From: Siminovitchia fordii DSM 16014 = CIP 108821
GTDB taxonomy: Bacteria > Bacillota > Bacilli > Bacillales > Bacillaceae_C
Direction: 5' to 3'
DNA: 64,000 nucleotides
Assembly (NCBI RefSeq): GCF_000374565.1
Contig: NZ_KB894699.1
Coordinates: 30,113 to 94,112 of the forward strand
Part shown: positions 36,841-45,506 of the stretch, piece after piece
How positions within the stretch are numbered: position 1 is the stretch's first letter
Layout: the number at the start of each line of letters is the position of its first letter
Position numbers and translations under genes: made by a program
Notes under the pieces: model-generated
The model's database searches: none
Seen by the model: the letters and a program-made list of their open reading frames with translations, nothing else
Told to the model about the DNA's origin: nothing

Positions 36841-37233
36841 ATGAATGAGATTAATCTTATTAAATATGTAAAAAGAACAGAGTATTTAAAGGCTATTCTA
36901 ATTAAATTAGTATTATCTATTTCTGCTGCTTTTCTTTTCGATAAAACGCTCGATAATGGATTACCCAATATTTTTTCAATGATATTTACTTTGTATTTTG
37001 CATTTACTATCTATCATATCGGTTTACGTTTGTCTGGTAATTATATTATCGCTTTTATATTGTGTATTTTATTTGCTTGCCTAATCGTCTTTGTCAATGA
37101 TTTACATGGAACAGGTAAAATCTCTGATTTTTGGAGTGATTTTTTCTTTCTTTTTATCGTGATAGCACCTTTCTTATATGATTTATATATTTTTATTTAT
37201 GTATTATGTATGAAAATTAAAAGTTTAAAATGA
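36841..37233 (+). CDS. Small membrane protein of unknown function
   Basis: A 130-residue protein with three or four membrane helices (about 16-35, 42-60, 65-85, 103-125), very rich in Phe and Ile. I do not recognise a family. I chose ATG 36841, preceded by GGGGG at about eight bases, over an in-frame ATG at 36802. On the opposite strand just upstream, a 33-codon frame (MSKYADVIKELRERDEKRKS...) ends at about 36730; it looks coding-like but has no ribosome binding site. No operon partner is visible. Confidence 0.55.
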   Translation: MNEINLIKYVKRTEYLKAILIKLVLSISAAFLFDKTLDNGLPNIFSMIFTLYFAFTIYHIGLRLSGNYIIAFILCILFACLIVFVNDLHGTGKISDFWSDFFFLFIVIAPFLYDLYIFIYVLCMKIKSLK

Positions 37234-37456
37234 TAAATTTTAATCATTTGGTTTTGACATAGATAAGTGTAGAATTTGTGGCTCGGTTAAATGGTTGTCG
37301 AGAAAAGTGTTTGCAACAATAATACATAATCTTTAAGCTGCTTTCTTTGGTGGAAGTCCTTGCACTTAAAGGAGATTGGACCAAAAGGTATAGTCTAAAT
37401 TTCAATTAGGCAGGCGTTGTAAGCCATAATATTGCTTAAACAAGTCTATTAAAATA

Positions 37457-37497
37457 AAAGCCAATTGAATCCCATTGGATTCAATTGCTTTTTTATT
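37457..37497 (+). terminator. Terminator
   Basis: AATTGAATCC at 37463-37472 pairs with GGATTCAATT at 37477-37486, with a bulged C and further A-T pairs, followed by GCTTTTTTATTT. It ends transcription from the small membrane gene upstream. Confidence 0.75.
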
Positions 37498-37868
37498 TAT
37501 CAATAATCAGTAAGGGAGGACGCATGGAGATATTCATGTGTTTTTAATTTATTAGGGTCTACTGAATGCTTTTTTGTTTTTTAAAACAAGGCTTTTTCTT
37601 TTTTGCAAATCATTCGCAAAGATACCTCCCTATAATATTAAAAGCATGTAACTTCATAAACCTTCTGGACTCTGACCTTCCACAGCTCCAACGGATCATT
37701 ATGGGGTCATAACTTTTGGTGATAATTGTTTTATTTACAATATAAGGAATAAACAATAATCACGATAACGACGGAATGTACTCTTTTTACCTGCATTCCG
37801 TATGTTCATATCCATTTCTTAGGAGCCAAAAACAGCAGGTCAGGTAAACAAGAAAAATAAAAAGCATT
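37498..37868. other. Non-coding stretch
   Basis: About 370 bases with no gene I can support on either strand. Confidence 0.5.
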
Positions 37869-38504
37869 CTATACTGAATCTTTATCAGAAGTTGGTGAAG
37901 TACTGGAATGTGTTAATATGGGGTCTAATACTTTTTCAGTATAGGGCATAAAGTAATTAAGTATTAATCCCCCTAAACAAACGGTTAATAAAGTTCCAAC
38001 GCCAATGGGTCCATTTAAAATCAATGCCATTATCAAGAATGCAAGGTAAATGAATGTTCTCGAAAAAAATATATTCGTTCTAGTTAATTCTTGTATGATT
38101 AATGTTAGCCGGTCAACTGGAATCGGTGCAAAATTTGTGTGTAAATACGTTGCAGTTCCTAATCCTATAACAACCATGCCGATTCCAAAGCAAATGACTT
38201 TGCTGTACCACAGTTCAGGTGTTATCCAATTGTGCAACAACAAGAGCCACATATCAATACCAACGCCCGTTATAAATGCAGTTAACAACCCTAAAATTTC
38301 TGGTCTTTGTCTTTTTAAAAATGAATTACAACCAATCAATATTAAAGCTATGATGATTTCCCAACTTCCCACAGTAAGCCCTACATTTACGGAAAGACCT
38401 ACCAAAAGGGCATCAAAAGGTGAAGTACCAAGGTCTGATTGTATAGTGAAAGAAATACCAAGGGTAAATGTTAAAATTCCTAATACATAAAAAACATATT
38501 TCAC
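37869..38504 (-). CDS. YczE/YyaS/YitT-type membrane protein
   Basis: A 211-residue protein with five predicted membrane helices, of the YczE family. The hallmark LGISFTIQSDLGTSPFDALLVGLS is at about 13-36, and PIPVDRLTLIIQE follows the third helix. B. subtilis YczE is needed for full lipopeptide production, but the mechanism is unknown. I chose GTG 38504, which has AAAGAGGT eight bases upstream; ATG 38525 lies close to the operator and lacks a site. It is divergent from marR-paiA-paiB, and a MarR-type operator lies directly upstream of it, so it is probably repressed by that MarR protein. Confidence 0.88.
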   Translation of the reverse strand: MKYVFYVLGILTFTLGISFTIQSDLGTSPFDALLVGLSVNVGLTVGSWEIIIALILIGCNSFLKRQRPEILGLLTAFITGVGIDMWLLLLHNWITPELWYSKVICFGIGMVVIGLGTATYLHTNFAPIPVDRLTLIIQELTRTNIFFSRTFIYLAFLIMALILNGPIGVGTLLTVCLGGLILNYFMPYTEKVLDPILTHSSTSPTSDKDSV

Positions 38505-38529
38505 TTTACTCGACCTCTTTACCATTAAT

Positions 38530-38600
38530 TTTTTGTTGCAAATGCAATAAAAGTACATTACAATAAATATATTCTATTTTTGTTGCACTTGCAACAAAAA
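38530..38600. promoter_or_regulatory. Twin MarR-type operators in a divergent promoter region
   Basis: TTTTTGTTGCA-AA-TGCAATAA at 38530-38550 and TTTTTGTTGCA-CT-TGCAACAAAAA at 38577-38600 share the core TTGCA-N2-TGCAA. The second is a perfect 11+11 palindrome. Centres are 47 bases apart, one next to each divergent gene. They are the expected target of the MarR protein encoded at 38620. Confidence 0.8.
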
Positions 38601-38619
38601 TATGCGTGAGGAGTTAAAT

Positions 38620-39072
38620 ATGAAAGAAATTCTTCGTGAAATCGGAATGATAGCAAGGGCATTAGATTCTATAAGCAATATTGAATTTAAGGAATATGAC
38701 CTTACAAAAGGGCAGTATTTGTACCTTGTCCGAATATGTGAAAACCCAGGAATCATTCAAGAAAAGTTGTCTGAAATGATTAAAGTAGACCGAACAACCG
38801 CTGCACGGGCCATAAAAAAACTTGAAATGAAAGGCTTTATTGAAAAGAAAAATGATGAACATAACAAAAAAATAAAAAAACTTTTTCCAACAGAAAAGGG
38901 AAAACAAGTATTTCCTTTTATTAAAAGAGAAAATGATCATTCGAATAGTGTCGCATTAGCGGGATTTTCAGAAAGAGAAGTGGAAACCATTTTTACGCTT
39001 CTTCAAAGAGTAAGAAAAAATATAGAAAAAGACTGGGAATTTGTAAAAAAGGGCAACAAGAGAAATTATTGA
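38620..39072 (+). CDS. MarR-family regulator
   Basis: A 150-residue dimeric winged-helix protein. The recognition helix region is IIQEKLSEMIKVDRTTAARAI (about 45-65), and the wing holds KKNDEHNKKIKKLF. I chose ATG 38620, with GTGAGGAG six bases upstream; ATG 38602 overlaps the operator. It heads an operon with paiA and paiB and probably represses this operon and the divergent yczE-type gene through the twin operators. The inducing ligand is unknown. In B. subtilis paiAB has no such MarR gene in front as far as I know. Confidence 0.92.
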   Translation: MKEILREIGMIARALDSISNIEFKEYDLTKGQYLYLVRICENPGIIQEKLSEMIKVDRTTAARAIKKLEMKGFIEKKNDEHNKKIKKLFPTEKGKQVFPFIKRENDHSNSVALAGFSEREVETIFTLLQRVRKNIEKDWEFVKKGNKRNY

Positions 39073-39097
39073 TTATATAAAGGAGCGATATATTTAA

Positions 39098-39616
<519 letters not shown>

Positions 39617-39629
39617 AAGGTGGGTTATG

Positions 39630-40241
39630 ATGTATATTCCCAAACATTTTCAACTCAATGATAAAGAAATGATTTATGATTTTATTGAAAAATATAGCTT
39701 TGCTACTTTATTTTCTCATCATAAAGGAGAACCTTACGCGACCCATCTTCCATTAACATTAAATAAAGGTGAAAATGCTTTATATGGCCACTTTGCTCGT
39801 CCGAACGAACAATGGAAGGATATAGAAAACCAACAAATTCTCGTGGTTTTCCAAGGTCCTCATTGTTATATTTCACCTTCTTGGTACGAGACTATGAAGG
39901 CAGTACCTACTTGGAATTATGTATCTATCCACATATATGGGAAGATGGAGATTGTCGAAGACAGAAAAGTAATATTTGATTCGTTAAATGAGATGGTGAA
40001 CAAATATGAAAGGCAAGATAGCCCATATAATTTAAGTAATATAGATCGAGATTTCCTAGATCGAATGAATAAGGGCATTGTAGCGTTTAAGATAAAAATC
40101 ACAAATATTGAAGCGAAAGCTAAATTAAGTCAAAATCATCCTATGGAGCGTCAAGAATTAATTATTAAGCATTTGGAAGACACTTCTAATCAAGATAATT
40201 TACAAGTGGCTGCTCAAATGAAGAAAAATCTACAAAAGTAA
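39630..40241 (+). CDS. paiB: PaiB, FMN-binding-fold partner of PaiA
   Basis: A 203-residue protein of the PaiB family, with the split-barrel flavin-binding fold. MYIPKHFQLNDKEMIYDFIE opens the protein and PSWYETMKAVPTWNYVSIHI lies in the centre, both diagnostic. In B. subtilis PaiB is needed together with PaiA for effects on sporulation and protease genes; its biochemical role is unclear. AAAGGTGGG precedes a double ATG (39627/39630). It is the last gene of the marR-paiA-paiB operon. Confidence 0.93.
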   Translation: MYIPKHFQLNDKEMIYDFIEKYSFATLFSHHKGEPYATHLPLTLNKGENALYGHFARPNEQWKDIENQQILVVFQGPHCYISPSWYETMKAVPTWNYVSIHIYGKMEIVEDRKVIFDSLNEMVNKYERQDSPYNLSNIDRDFLDRMNKGIVAFKIKITNIEAKAKLSQNHPMERQELIIKHLEDTSNQDNLQVAAQMKKNLQK

Positions 40242-40469
40242 AAAATTATTGTCTATCGGGTTTTGCCATTTTACACATCATTCGTTGTAGTTCTTACAAG
40301 TGGTTTGAAAGCCTAATAATAAAACGATCACGGGTGTATTATTTTCACTCGTGTATTTGCCACAAGGAAAAAATAAGCTAAAAAAGATTATGAGAATTGT
40401 ATGTATTATTGTTTGAATATATCGTATGATTAAAATGTTGAAATAAATGGGGGTCTTTCTATCAAAAGA

Positions 40470-40961
40470 ATGTCGTTGATATTTATTTTATTTTGTATGT
40501 TATTTGTTATGGCAGCTTGTACATCTGATGAAACAATTAATAAAGAAATCTCTTTACCTGAAGATATTTCTGATTTTGTTCAAGTAAGTGATTTTGAAAC
40601 AATCGATTGGGAGAAGAAAGCAGTCGAGTTTGGTAATAGAGATATTATCGGAAACGAAAATAAATCAGGGGTTATCGGGCAAGACATGAAAAGTGCAAAA
40701 GTTGAAAAATGGATGTGGCATCTTTGGGGAATTGAAGAACCAGAAAACAAAGAATTAACGATTGTTGGTTTTCATAAAGAAACAGAAACTGTCCGCCAAA
40801 TCTTAATAGATGGCTGGGCTAAAGGGCTTGGTGGACCAAACAATGGTGCAGATGCACATATTCCTTCTAATGTAGAAATACCAGAGTCGGGGGATTGGGC
40901 GATACTCCTTTATATCGATAAAAAGTTATTTGATATTTTGGTCTATGAAATAATTGAATAG
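40470..40961 (+). CDS. DUF4871-like lipoprotein
   Basis: A 163-residue lipoprotein with lipobox VMAAC (Cys17 of the form starting at ATG 40470). The C-terminal half, with KWMWHLWG, LGGPNNGADAHIPSNV and DWAILLYIDKKLFDILVYEI, matches the DUF4871/YhfM-type lipoproteins of bacilli. Function unknown. The ribosome site GGGGG (40449-40453) is 16 bases from the ATG but only seven from an in-frame ATC at 40461, which would give a basic start IKRM better suited to a signal peptide. A non-standard ATC start is therefore possible. Confidence 0.8.
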   Translation: MSLIFILFCMLFVMAACTSDETINKEISLPEDISDFVQVSDFETIDWEKKAVEFGNRDIIGNENKSGVIGQDMKSAKVEKWMWHLWGIEEPENKELTIVGFHKETETVRQILIDGWAKGLGGPNNGADAHIPSNVEIPESGDWAILLYIDKKLFDILVYEIIE

Positions 40962-41105
40962 GATTACATGAACTAATTCTTTCATTAACGAGAGCTATTC
41001 CCTAATATGGAATGGCGCCAATATCCTATATAAGGGCCAGATTGTTTAACAAGGATATTGTTTTAATTAGTGGAATAACCATATTAAAAAGGGGTTAGCT
41101 TACTG

Positions 41106-41360
41106 ATGTTTTCAGGTCCTTTGCTAATGTCTCTAATACCAGCGATTGTTATTTTATTGGTTACATGGTGGTTTAGAAGAATGAATTTTCCTTTGTTTGC
41201 ACGGATAATCCCTGGAATCATAACGGTTATAGCTGCAATTTTTCTTTTTTATATTGGTTTTGTGAATATTAGGGGGTTTGAAGGTGCAGCATACGGAATT
41301 CTGGCTTTCTTTTTAGTTATCTTCGCAGTAATTTCTTTTATAATGGCTAAAAAACAGTAA
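41106..41360 (+). CDS. Small membrane protein
   Basis: An 84-residue protein with three predicted helices (about 3-20, 28-48 and 53-78) that reaches into the membrane for almost its whole length. It resembles small YesK-like bacillar membrane proteins, without a clear assignment. AAAAAGGGG lies about 11 bases upstream of the ATG. It lies between a lipoprotein gene and another small membrane gene, all in the same direction but more than 100 bases apart. A short GGGCCAGATTGTT motif related to repeats elsewhere in this window lies in front of it. Confidence 0.6.
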   Translation: MFSGPLLMSLIPAIVILLVTWWFRRMNFPLFARIIPGIITVIAAIFLFYIGFVNIRGFEGAAYGILAFFLVIFAVISFIMAKKQ

Positions 41361-41469
41361 GACAAAGTGCTTTATGACCTTTGAATTGGTAAAGCAATTG
41401 GGCGCCATCATTGGAATACATCTGTGCCAGAATCGGGCCATTATATTGAACGAAGGGTAGAGTTATGTA

Positions 41470-41664
41470 ATGACTAAATTTATTTTACCTCATATGTATT
41501 TGTTTTTCGGAATCATATTATTTGTGTTAGCTGAATTTATTATTCCAATAGGAGCAGGGTCTTTTTATGGAATTGCATCTTTCGTTTCCATACTTTTCTT
41601 TATCATTGGGTTGATATGGATTTTAATTTTATTGTTACAAAAGGTAAATAAAAGATCCAAATAA
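41470..41664 (+). CDS. Small membrane protein
   Basis: A 64-residue protein with two predicted helices (about 8-27 and 33-56) and a short basic tail (KVNKRSK). No family recognised. GAAGGGTAGAG precedes the ATG. It ends at a strong terminator, and might be cotranscribed with the 84-residue membrane protein 109 bases upstream. Confidence 0.55.
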   Translation: MTKFILPHMYLFFGIILFVLAEFIIPIGAGSFYGIASFVSILFFIIGLIWILILLLQKVNKRSK

Positions 41665-41705
41665 TGGGCAGGTTGCAACAATCGAGCGTTTTTATGGAGC
41701 AATGA

Positions 41706-41750
41706 AAAAAGCCTAATTTCCTCGCATTATATTGAGAAATTAGGCTTTTT
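41706..41750 (+). terminator. Rho-independent terminator
   Basis: AAAAAGCCTAATTTC at 41706-41720 pairs with GAAATTAGGCTTTTT at 41736-41750, a perfect 15-bp stem. Confidence 0.88.
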
Positions 41751-41902
41751 AATATTGAATTTTCCATGAAGTTGTAAATCCGCGTGTTCCATGCACTATC
41801 CCTTTTAGAATTGAAGGATTATGTCAAAGAGCTTGACTAATAATCTTGGAAGCGTAGGTGCTAGTTGAGCGAAAGCAAATTTGTTTACAACATGGCTACA
41901 CA

Positions 41903-41945
41903 TTAATACAATGAATATTGTATTAACATTTGTATATACAAATGT
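41903..41945. promoter_or_regulatory. Two adjacent palindromes, probable MarR operators
   Basis: TTAATACAAT-GAAT-ATTGTATTAA at 41903-41926 touches ACATTTGTATATACAAATGT at 41926-41945, a perfect 20-bp palindrome. They lie about 120 bases before the MarR gene at 42065 and are good candidates for its autoregulatory sites. The rest of 41751-42064 shows no gene. Confidence 0.65.
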
Positions 41946-42064
41946 AGTGGGACCTAGCTTTTGAATATCCATTAAAAAAGGGGAAGGTGATTCGTGGAAG
42001 GAAAAAACGTATGGATACTAAAAGCAAATATAGATAGAAATTCGGATTGAAAGGTTGAATTGTA

Positions 42065-42508
42065 ATGCAGACTCCTAATTCCGATTATTTGCTGAGTAAC
42101 TGCCTTTATTTTACCGCTTCCAGGTTCGCAAGACAGATGGAAAAGCTGGCCGGGGAAGCCTTTGCATCAATAGATATACCCCCTTCTTACGCTTATTTGA
42201 TCATTACACTTAATGACCATCCTGGAATTACTCAAAAAGAACTATGTGAAAAGCTGACAATTGCTCCTTCTACGAGTACTAGATTCATTGATAAGCTTGT
42301 GAAACGTAATTTTGTGGAAAGGAAGCCCGATGGCAAACATATTTTAATTTACTTAACAGAAGAGGGAAAATCTTTATGTAAAGACATTTATGAGAGCTTG
42401 AACAAAATTTATTTGAGGCACTCAGAAATATTGGATAAAAATCATAGCCAGCAGTTGATTTGTTTGCTTCATAAAGCAAGTGAATTGATGGAAAAAAATA
42501 ATAAATAG
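42065..42508 (+). CDS. MarR-family regulator
   Basis: A 147-residue winged-helix regulator. The recognition region is ITQKELCEKLTIAPSTSTRF (about 59-78), and the wing carries VERKPDGKHILIYLTEEGKS. GAAAGGTTG precedes the ATG. It is 14 bases upstream of an SDR oxidoreductase gene, with which it forms an operon, and twin palindromes in the leader suggest self-repression. MarR proteins next to oxidoreductases often respond to electrophiles or phenolic compounds (family knowledge); the ligand here is unknown. Confidence 0.9.
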   Translation: MQTPNSDYLLSNCLYFTASRFARQMEKLAGEAFASIDIPPSYAYLIITLNDHPGITQKELCEKLTIAPSTSTRFIDKLVKRNFVERKPDGKHILIYLTEEGKSLCKDIYESLNKIYLRHSEILDKNHSQQLICLLHKASELMEKNNK

Positions 42509-42522
42509 GGAGAGTACTAATT

Positions 42523-43209
42523 ATGGGTTTATTAACGAATAGAGTTGTCCTAGTGACAGGTGCGGGAACCGGTTTAGGAAGAGAAACTGCCATTCAATTG
42601 GCGGCCGAAGGGGCAGAGGTTGTGCTAGCAGGAAGGCGTAAGGAAAAATTACAGGAAACAGCACAGGTTATTGAGCAGGCAGGTGGCCGATCCATTGTAT
42701 TTTCGGTAGATGTAACGAATTCAGAAGAGGTTAACAGGCTGCGTGATCAATTAATCGCTCAAGTAGGCCGGCTTGACGTGTTAATCAACAATGTGGGAGG
42801 GACCGGGGATTACAGTACAATCCATGACATGACGGTTTCGTCATGGGATCATACAATTCGTCTCAACCTATATAGCTCTTTCATTGTAACTAACGCATTT
42901 CTCCCGATAATGAGAAAACAGCAATATGGTCGGATTGTATCGATTACCTCAGCAATGGCTAATTATGTTTACGAAGGTTTAGGGGCTTATTCGGCTGCTA
43001 AAGCAGGTTTGGAAGGATTAATGCGAACAGTTGCACTCGAAGAAGAAAAAAATGGAATATTAGTGAACATGTTCGATCCAGGGAATTTGAAAACGGAGCA
43101 AAACCCTTATGGAGAAGGGGATCCAGCTACGGCTGTTGATGGAATTGTGAAACTGGCAACTTTACCAGAGGATGGGATCAATGGACAGGTGATTAGAGCG
43201 CACCAATAA
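42523..43209 (+). CDS. Short-chain dehydrogenase/reductase (SDR)
   Basis: A 228-residue classical SDR. The NAD(P)-binding motif is TGAGTGLG at 12-19, followed by Arg38-Arg39, which favours NADPH. NNVGG at 89-93 and the catalytic Ser143, Tyr156 and Lys160 (YSAAK) are intact. The substrate is unknown. It is a little short at the C-terminus for the family but ends cleanly in NGQVIRAHQ. AGGGAGAG precedes the ATG. It follows the MarR gene in an operon, so its substrate or a related toxic compound may be what the regulator senses. Confidence 0.92.
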   Translation: MGLLTNRVVLVTGAGTGLGRETAIQLAAEGAEVVLAGRRKEKLQETAQVIEQAGGRSIVFSVDVTNSEEVNRLRDQLIAQVGRLDVLINNVGGTGDYSTIHDMTVSSWDHTIRLNLYSSFIVTNAFLPIMRKQQYGRIVSITSAMANYVYEGLGAYSAAKAGLEGLMRTVALEEEKNGILVNMFDPGNLKTEQNPYGEGDPATAVDGIVKLATLPEDGINGQVIRAHQ

Positions 43210-43276
43210 AACTACATAGTAATCGTACATTACGGAAGATTTTTTTAAAAGCAATCATAGAAATCAAGTGTATATA

Positions 43277-43312
43277 AAAAGAGGGCAGTCGGCGATGGCT
43301 CCCCTCCTTTTT
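43277..43312. terminator. Hairpin between convergent genes, part of a duplicated segment
   Basis: GAGGG at 43281-43285 can pair with CCCTC at 43302-43306, followed by CTTTTT. The same element recurs at 46719-46749. It separates the SDR gene from the convergent DUF3169 gene. Confidence 0.5.
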
Positions 43313-43317
43313 AGAAT

Positions 43318-43989
43318 TTACTTATTTCGAACCACCAACAGATATTTACTATTAACAATTAGTAATACAACTGCCATGAGAATAATGGAAAAGATCTGTG
43401 AATCTTCCCCGGTAAAGGAGTAGACAGTGGATAGTATAATAGCAACGATAAGGGAAATATTTAATAAGCTGTGTGATTTGTATAATCCAGTCAGCATAAC
43501 ATGCTTTTCACCATCATCTGCAATATCAAGTAAAGATTTAGCATAATCTGGGTCAGAAGTACTTGGGATATTACGCTCTGGATATACTTGTTGCATTAAA
43601 TACCCCATGTAATGGATTAAGAAATAGGTAATGATGAGTAAAAATATTGATGCAATAGTCATGACTAAATTTTGAGTTGTAAGAAGGCTTAAACTAAGCG
43701 TGAGAATAGAAAGAACGAAGCTGGAATTTGCATATAAAGAATAATTGGCAAACATTTTGTACTTTCTTTCTTCAACTTCATCTTCTTCATCACCGCTAAA
43801 GTTTTGCTTGTTTAAGAATTTAATCTTTTGAAACTGTATAATACCCATTGTGATCAGTATAATAGAAATTGCAATTAAACTGATGACAGTAATTTCTCCA
43901 GAAAAATTGACCTCAGAAAAGTTCATCAAAGCATACATGCCAAAGAAACCAACAACTCCACTAATAAAAAACTGCAATATTAGTTTCAT
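43318..43989 (-). CDS. DUF3169-family membrane protein
   Basis: A 223-residue membrane protein with six predicted helices. A charged cytoplasmic loop (GDEEDEVEERKYKMFANYS) lies between helices 2 and 3, and a second (PERNIPSTSDPDYAKSLLDIADDGE) between helices 4 and 5. This layout and sequence are those of DUF3169, a family almost always encoded next to a small XRE-type regulator, as here. Function is unknown; roles in antimicrobial-peptide or envelope stress have been proposed for similar pairs, without proof known to me. Its start ATG follows directly on the stop of the XRE gene, so the two are coupled. A decayed partial copy lies at 46715-47037. Confidence 0.88.
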   Translation of the reverse strand: MKLILQFFISGVVGFFGMYALMNFSEVNFSGEITVISLIAISIILITMGIIQFQKIKFLNKQNFSGDEEDEVEERKYKMFANYSLYANSSFVLSILTLSLSLLTTQNLVMTIASIFLLIITYFLIHYMGYLMQQVYPERNIPSTSDPDYAKSLLDIADDGEKHVMLTGLYKSHSLLNISLIVAIILSTVYSFTGEDSQIFSIILMAVVLLIVNSKYLLVVRNK

Positions 43990-44193
43990 TTATAACTCCT
44001 CCTCTTCAAATTGAAATACATTTTCAACGGGCTCATTAAATATACGTGCAATTCGAACGGCGATAAGTAATGAAGGCATATACTCTTCGCGTTCAATCAA
44101 GCTTATCGTTTGTCTAGATACCTTTGCGAGCTTCGCAAGCTGAGTTTGGTTATAGCCTTCACGGGCCCGAAGCTCCTTTAAGCGACTTTTCAA
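43990..44193 (-). CDS. XRE-family small regulator
   Basis: A 67-residue protein made of a single Cro/C1-type helix-turn-helix (NQTQLAKLAKVSRQTISLIE, about 15-34), ending PVENVFQFEEEEL. It matches the short YozG-like regulators paired with membrane proteins. Translation starts at TTG 44193 with GGAAGGTG eight bases upstream. A promoter on the minus strand (TTGTCA, 17 bases, TACAAT) overlaps repeats that look like its operator. It is the first gene of an operon with the DUF3169 membrane protein. Confidence 0.92.
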   Translation of the reverse strand: MKSRLKELRAREGYNQTQLAKLAKVSRQTISLIEREEYMPSLLIAVRIARIFNEPVENVFQFEEEEL

Positions 44194-44233
44194 ATCACAG
44201 CACCTTCCGTCCTTTTTATTTAATTAATCATAT

Positions 44234-44298
44234 TGTATATGATAATGTTCATTTTGACAATAATATTTGTCATAAATAAAACAATCATTGTCAAAATG
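44234..44298 (-). promoter_or_regulatory. Promoter and inverted repeat upstream of the XRE gene
   Basis: CATTTTGACAAT at 44250-44261 is the exact reverse complement of ATTGTCAAAATG at 44287-44298. On the minus strand TTGTCA and TACAAT, 17 bases apart, form a promoter that overlaps the left arm (about 44234-44262). The arrangement suggests repression by the XRE protein. The rest of 44299-44559 shows no gene. Confidence 0.65.
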
Positions 44299-44559
44299 AT
44301 AAGAGAAGCTGCGTTTGAAGACTCAAGTAATTGGGAGACGATTCATACATGATCTACAAGATGTGGCCAAGCTCTGAATCCGGTTCTGAGCATATCGACA
44401 ATAATTCAATGAAGTAGATAACATAAACATATCCTTCTTTTCTGTCAGGACAATTTTTTTGATAGCACCCAATCAAGATGATTCGGCAGGACTTAATTGA
44501 AAATGAGAAAGAATAATATAAGGAACCCAAAGATTACATATGTTTATATAAATTATAAA

Positions 44560-44609
44560 TTGACTGGACACCAATTGGTGACATATAATAAAGACACCAA
44601 TTGGTGTCT
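44560..44609 (+). promoter_or_regulatory. Promoter with two ArsR-type operators
   Basis: TTGACT at 44560-44565 and TATAAT at 44584-44589 (18-base spacer) form a promoter. CACCAATTGGTG at 44569-44580 fills the spacer, and AGACACCAATTGGTGTCT at 44592-44609, a perfect 18-bp palindrome, covers the transcription start. Both share ACACCAATTGGTG. They are the expected targets of the ArsR-like repressor encoded at 44634. Confidence 0.88.
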
Positions 44610-44633
44610 AATTCACAAAAGGAGGGGAGGCTT

Positions 44634-44954
44634 TTGAATAATACTCACCAAAAGCGTGATGTTTATGTAGCCATTGCAGATCCAACAAGACGTAAGATTA
44701 TACGTTTATTGGCAGATGCAGAAGAGTTACCTCTTCACGAATTAACTGCTCAATTTCAAATGGGCCGTACTGCTGTTTCTAAACATTTGGGTATCCTTAA
44801 AGAAGCTGATTTAGTAACCAACCGTAAATTAGGCAGAGAAACAAGGTATCGACTAAATGCAGCTCCCTTACAGGAGGTTAAAGATTGGTTATCTTTTTAT
44901 GAGAAGTTTTGGAACGAAAGAGCGATATTACTAAAGAATATATTGGAGGAATAG
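44634..44954 (+). CDS. ArsR-family repressor
   Basis: A 106-residue winged-helix regulator. It reads VAIADPTRRKIIRLLAD, then the recognition region RTAVSKHLGILKEADLV, the typical SDP/ArsR-type pattern of repressors paired with AHSA1 proteins. No metal-binding cysteines are present, so it does not sense arsenic or other soft metals in the classical way. Translation starts at TTG 44634, with AGGAGGGGAGG a few bases upstream. Two identical-core operators sit in its promoter. It forms an operon with the AHSA1 gene three bases downstream. Confidence 0.92.
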   Translation: MNNTHQKRDVYVAIADPTRRKIIRLLADAEELPLHELTAQFQMGRTAVSKHLGILKEADLVTNRKLGRETRYRLNAAPLQEVKDWLSFYEKFWNERAILLKNILEE

Positions 44955-44957
44955 ATA

Positions 44958-45347
44958 ATGGCAGATGTATCATTAGATTTTCAATTTAAAAGTCCTATCG
45001 ATAAGGTGTGGAATGCATTAACAGATTCGGATACTCTTGCACAATGGGTAATGGAAAATAATTTTAAACCAATCGTAGGATATAAATGTCAGTTTCGAAA
45101 TGAGGCAATTGATTTAATTGTAGAAAGTGAAGTATTGGTAGTGGATAAGCCAAATAAGTTATCTTACACGTGGGTAGGTGGCCCGATAAACACTATAGTC
45201 ACATGGACGTTAAAACAAGAGGGTGAAACAACCTATTTACATCTTCAACAATCAGGATTTGAAAAAGAAAATCAGGCGTTCAATGGTGCGAAATTTGGTT
45301 GGGCAAGTAAGGTAGAGGAACTTAAAAAAGTGTTGGAGGAAATGTAA
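44958..45347 (+). CDS. AHSA1/SRPBCC-domain protein
   Basis: A 129-residue single-domain protein with the helix-grip (START/Bet v 1-like) fold. It begins with VSLDFQFKSPIDKVWNALTD and includes LSYTWVGG and VTWTLKQEGE. Such proteins form a deep pocket for a hydrophobic ligand; those encoded with ArsR repressors are common in bacilli, yet their ligand is unknown. TTGGAGG lies upstream of the ATG, four bases after the ArsR stop. A protein that binds the inducer or product of the repressor system is a fair guess only. Confidence 0.9.
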   Translation: MADVSLDFQFKSPIDKVWNALTDSDTLAQWVMENNFKPIVGYKCQFRNEAIDLIVESEVLVVDKPNKLSYTWVGGPINTIVTWTLKQEGETTYLHLQQSGFEKENQAFNGAKFGWASKVEELKKVLEEM

Positions 45348-45506
45348 TACTCAACCTCTCGTCCTGTTTTTTTAGTACATAGTAAAACGTTGGAAATAGG
45401 TAAAGTTTAAGAATCTGATTGAACGCTTCCGTGAGGGATATTAACGACTAATGGGTTTGAGGAACTGCTTTTAACAACATAAATTTAATTTTAGGAGGGA
45501 ACAGCA

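Noticed and set aside
36729..36968. 79-codon minus-strand frame
   Set aside because: Most of it is antisense to the membrane gene at 36841; only the last 33 codons look coding-like and they have no ribosome binding site.
44634..44954. Arsenic resistance regulator
   Set aside because: No cysteines for metal binding and no arsenic genes nearby; the partner is an AHSA1 protein.
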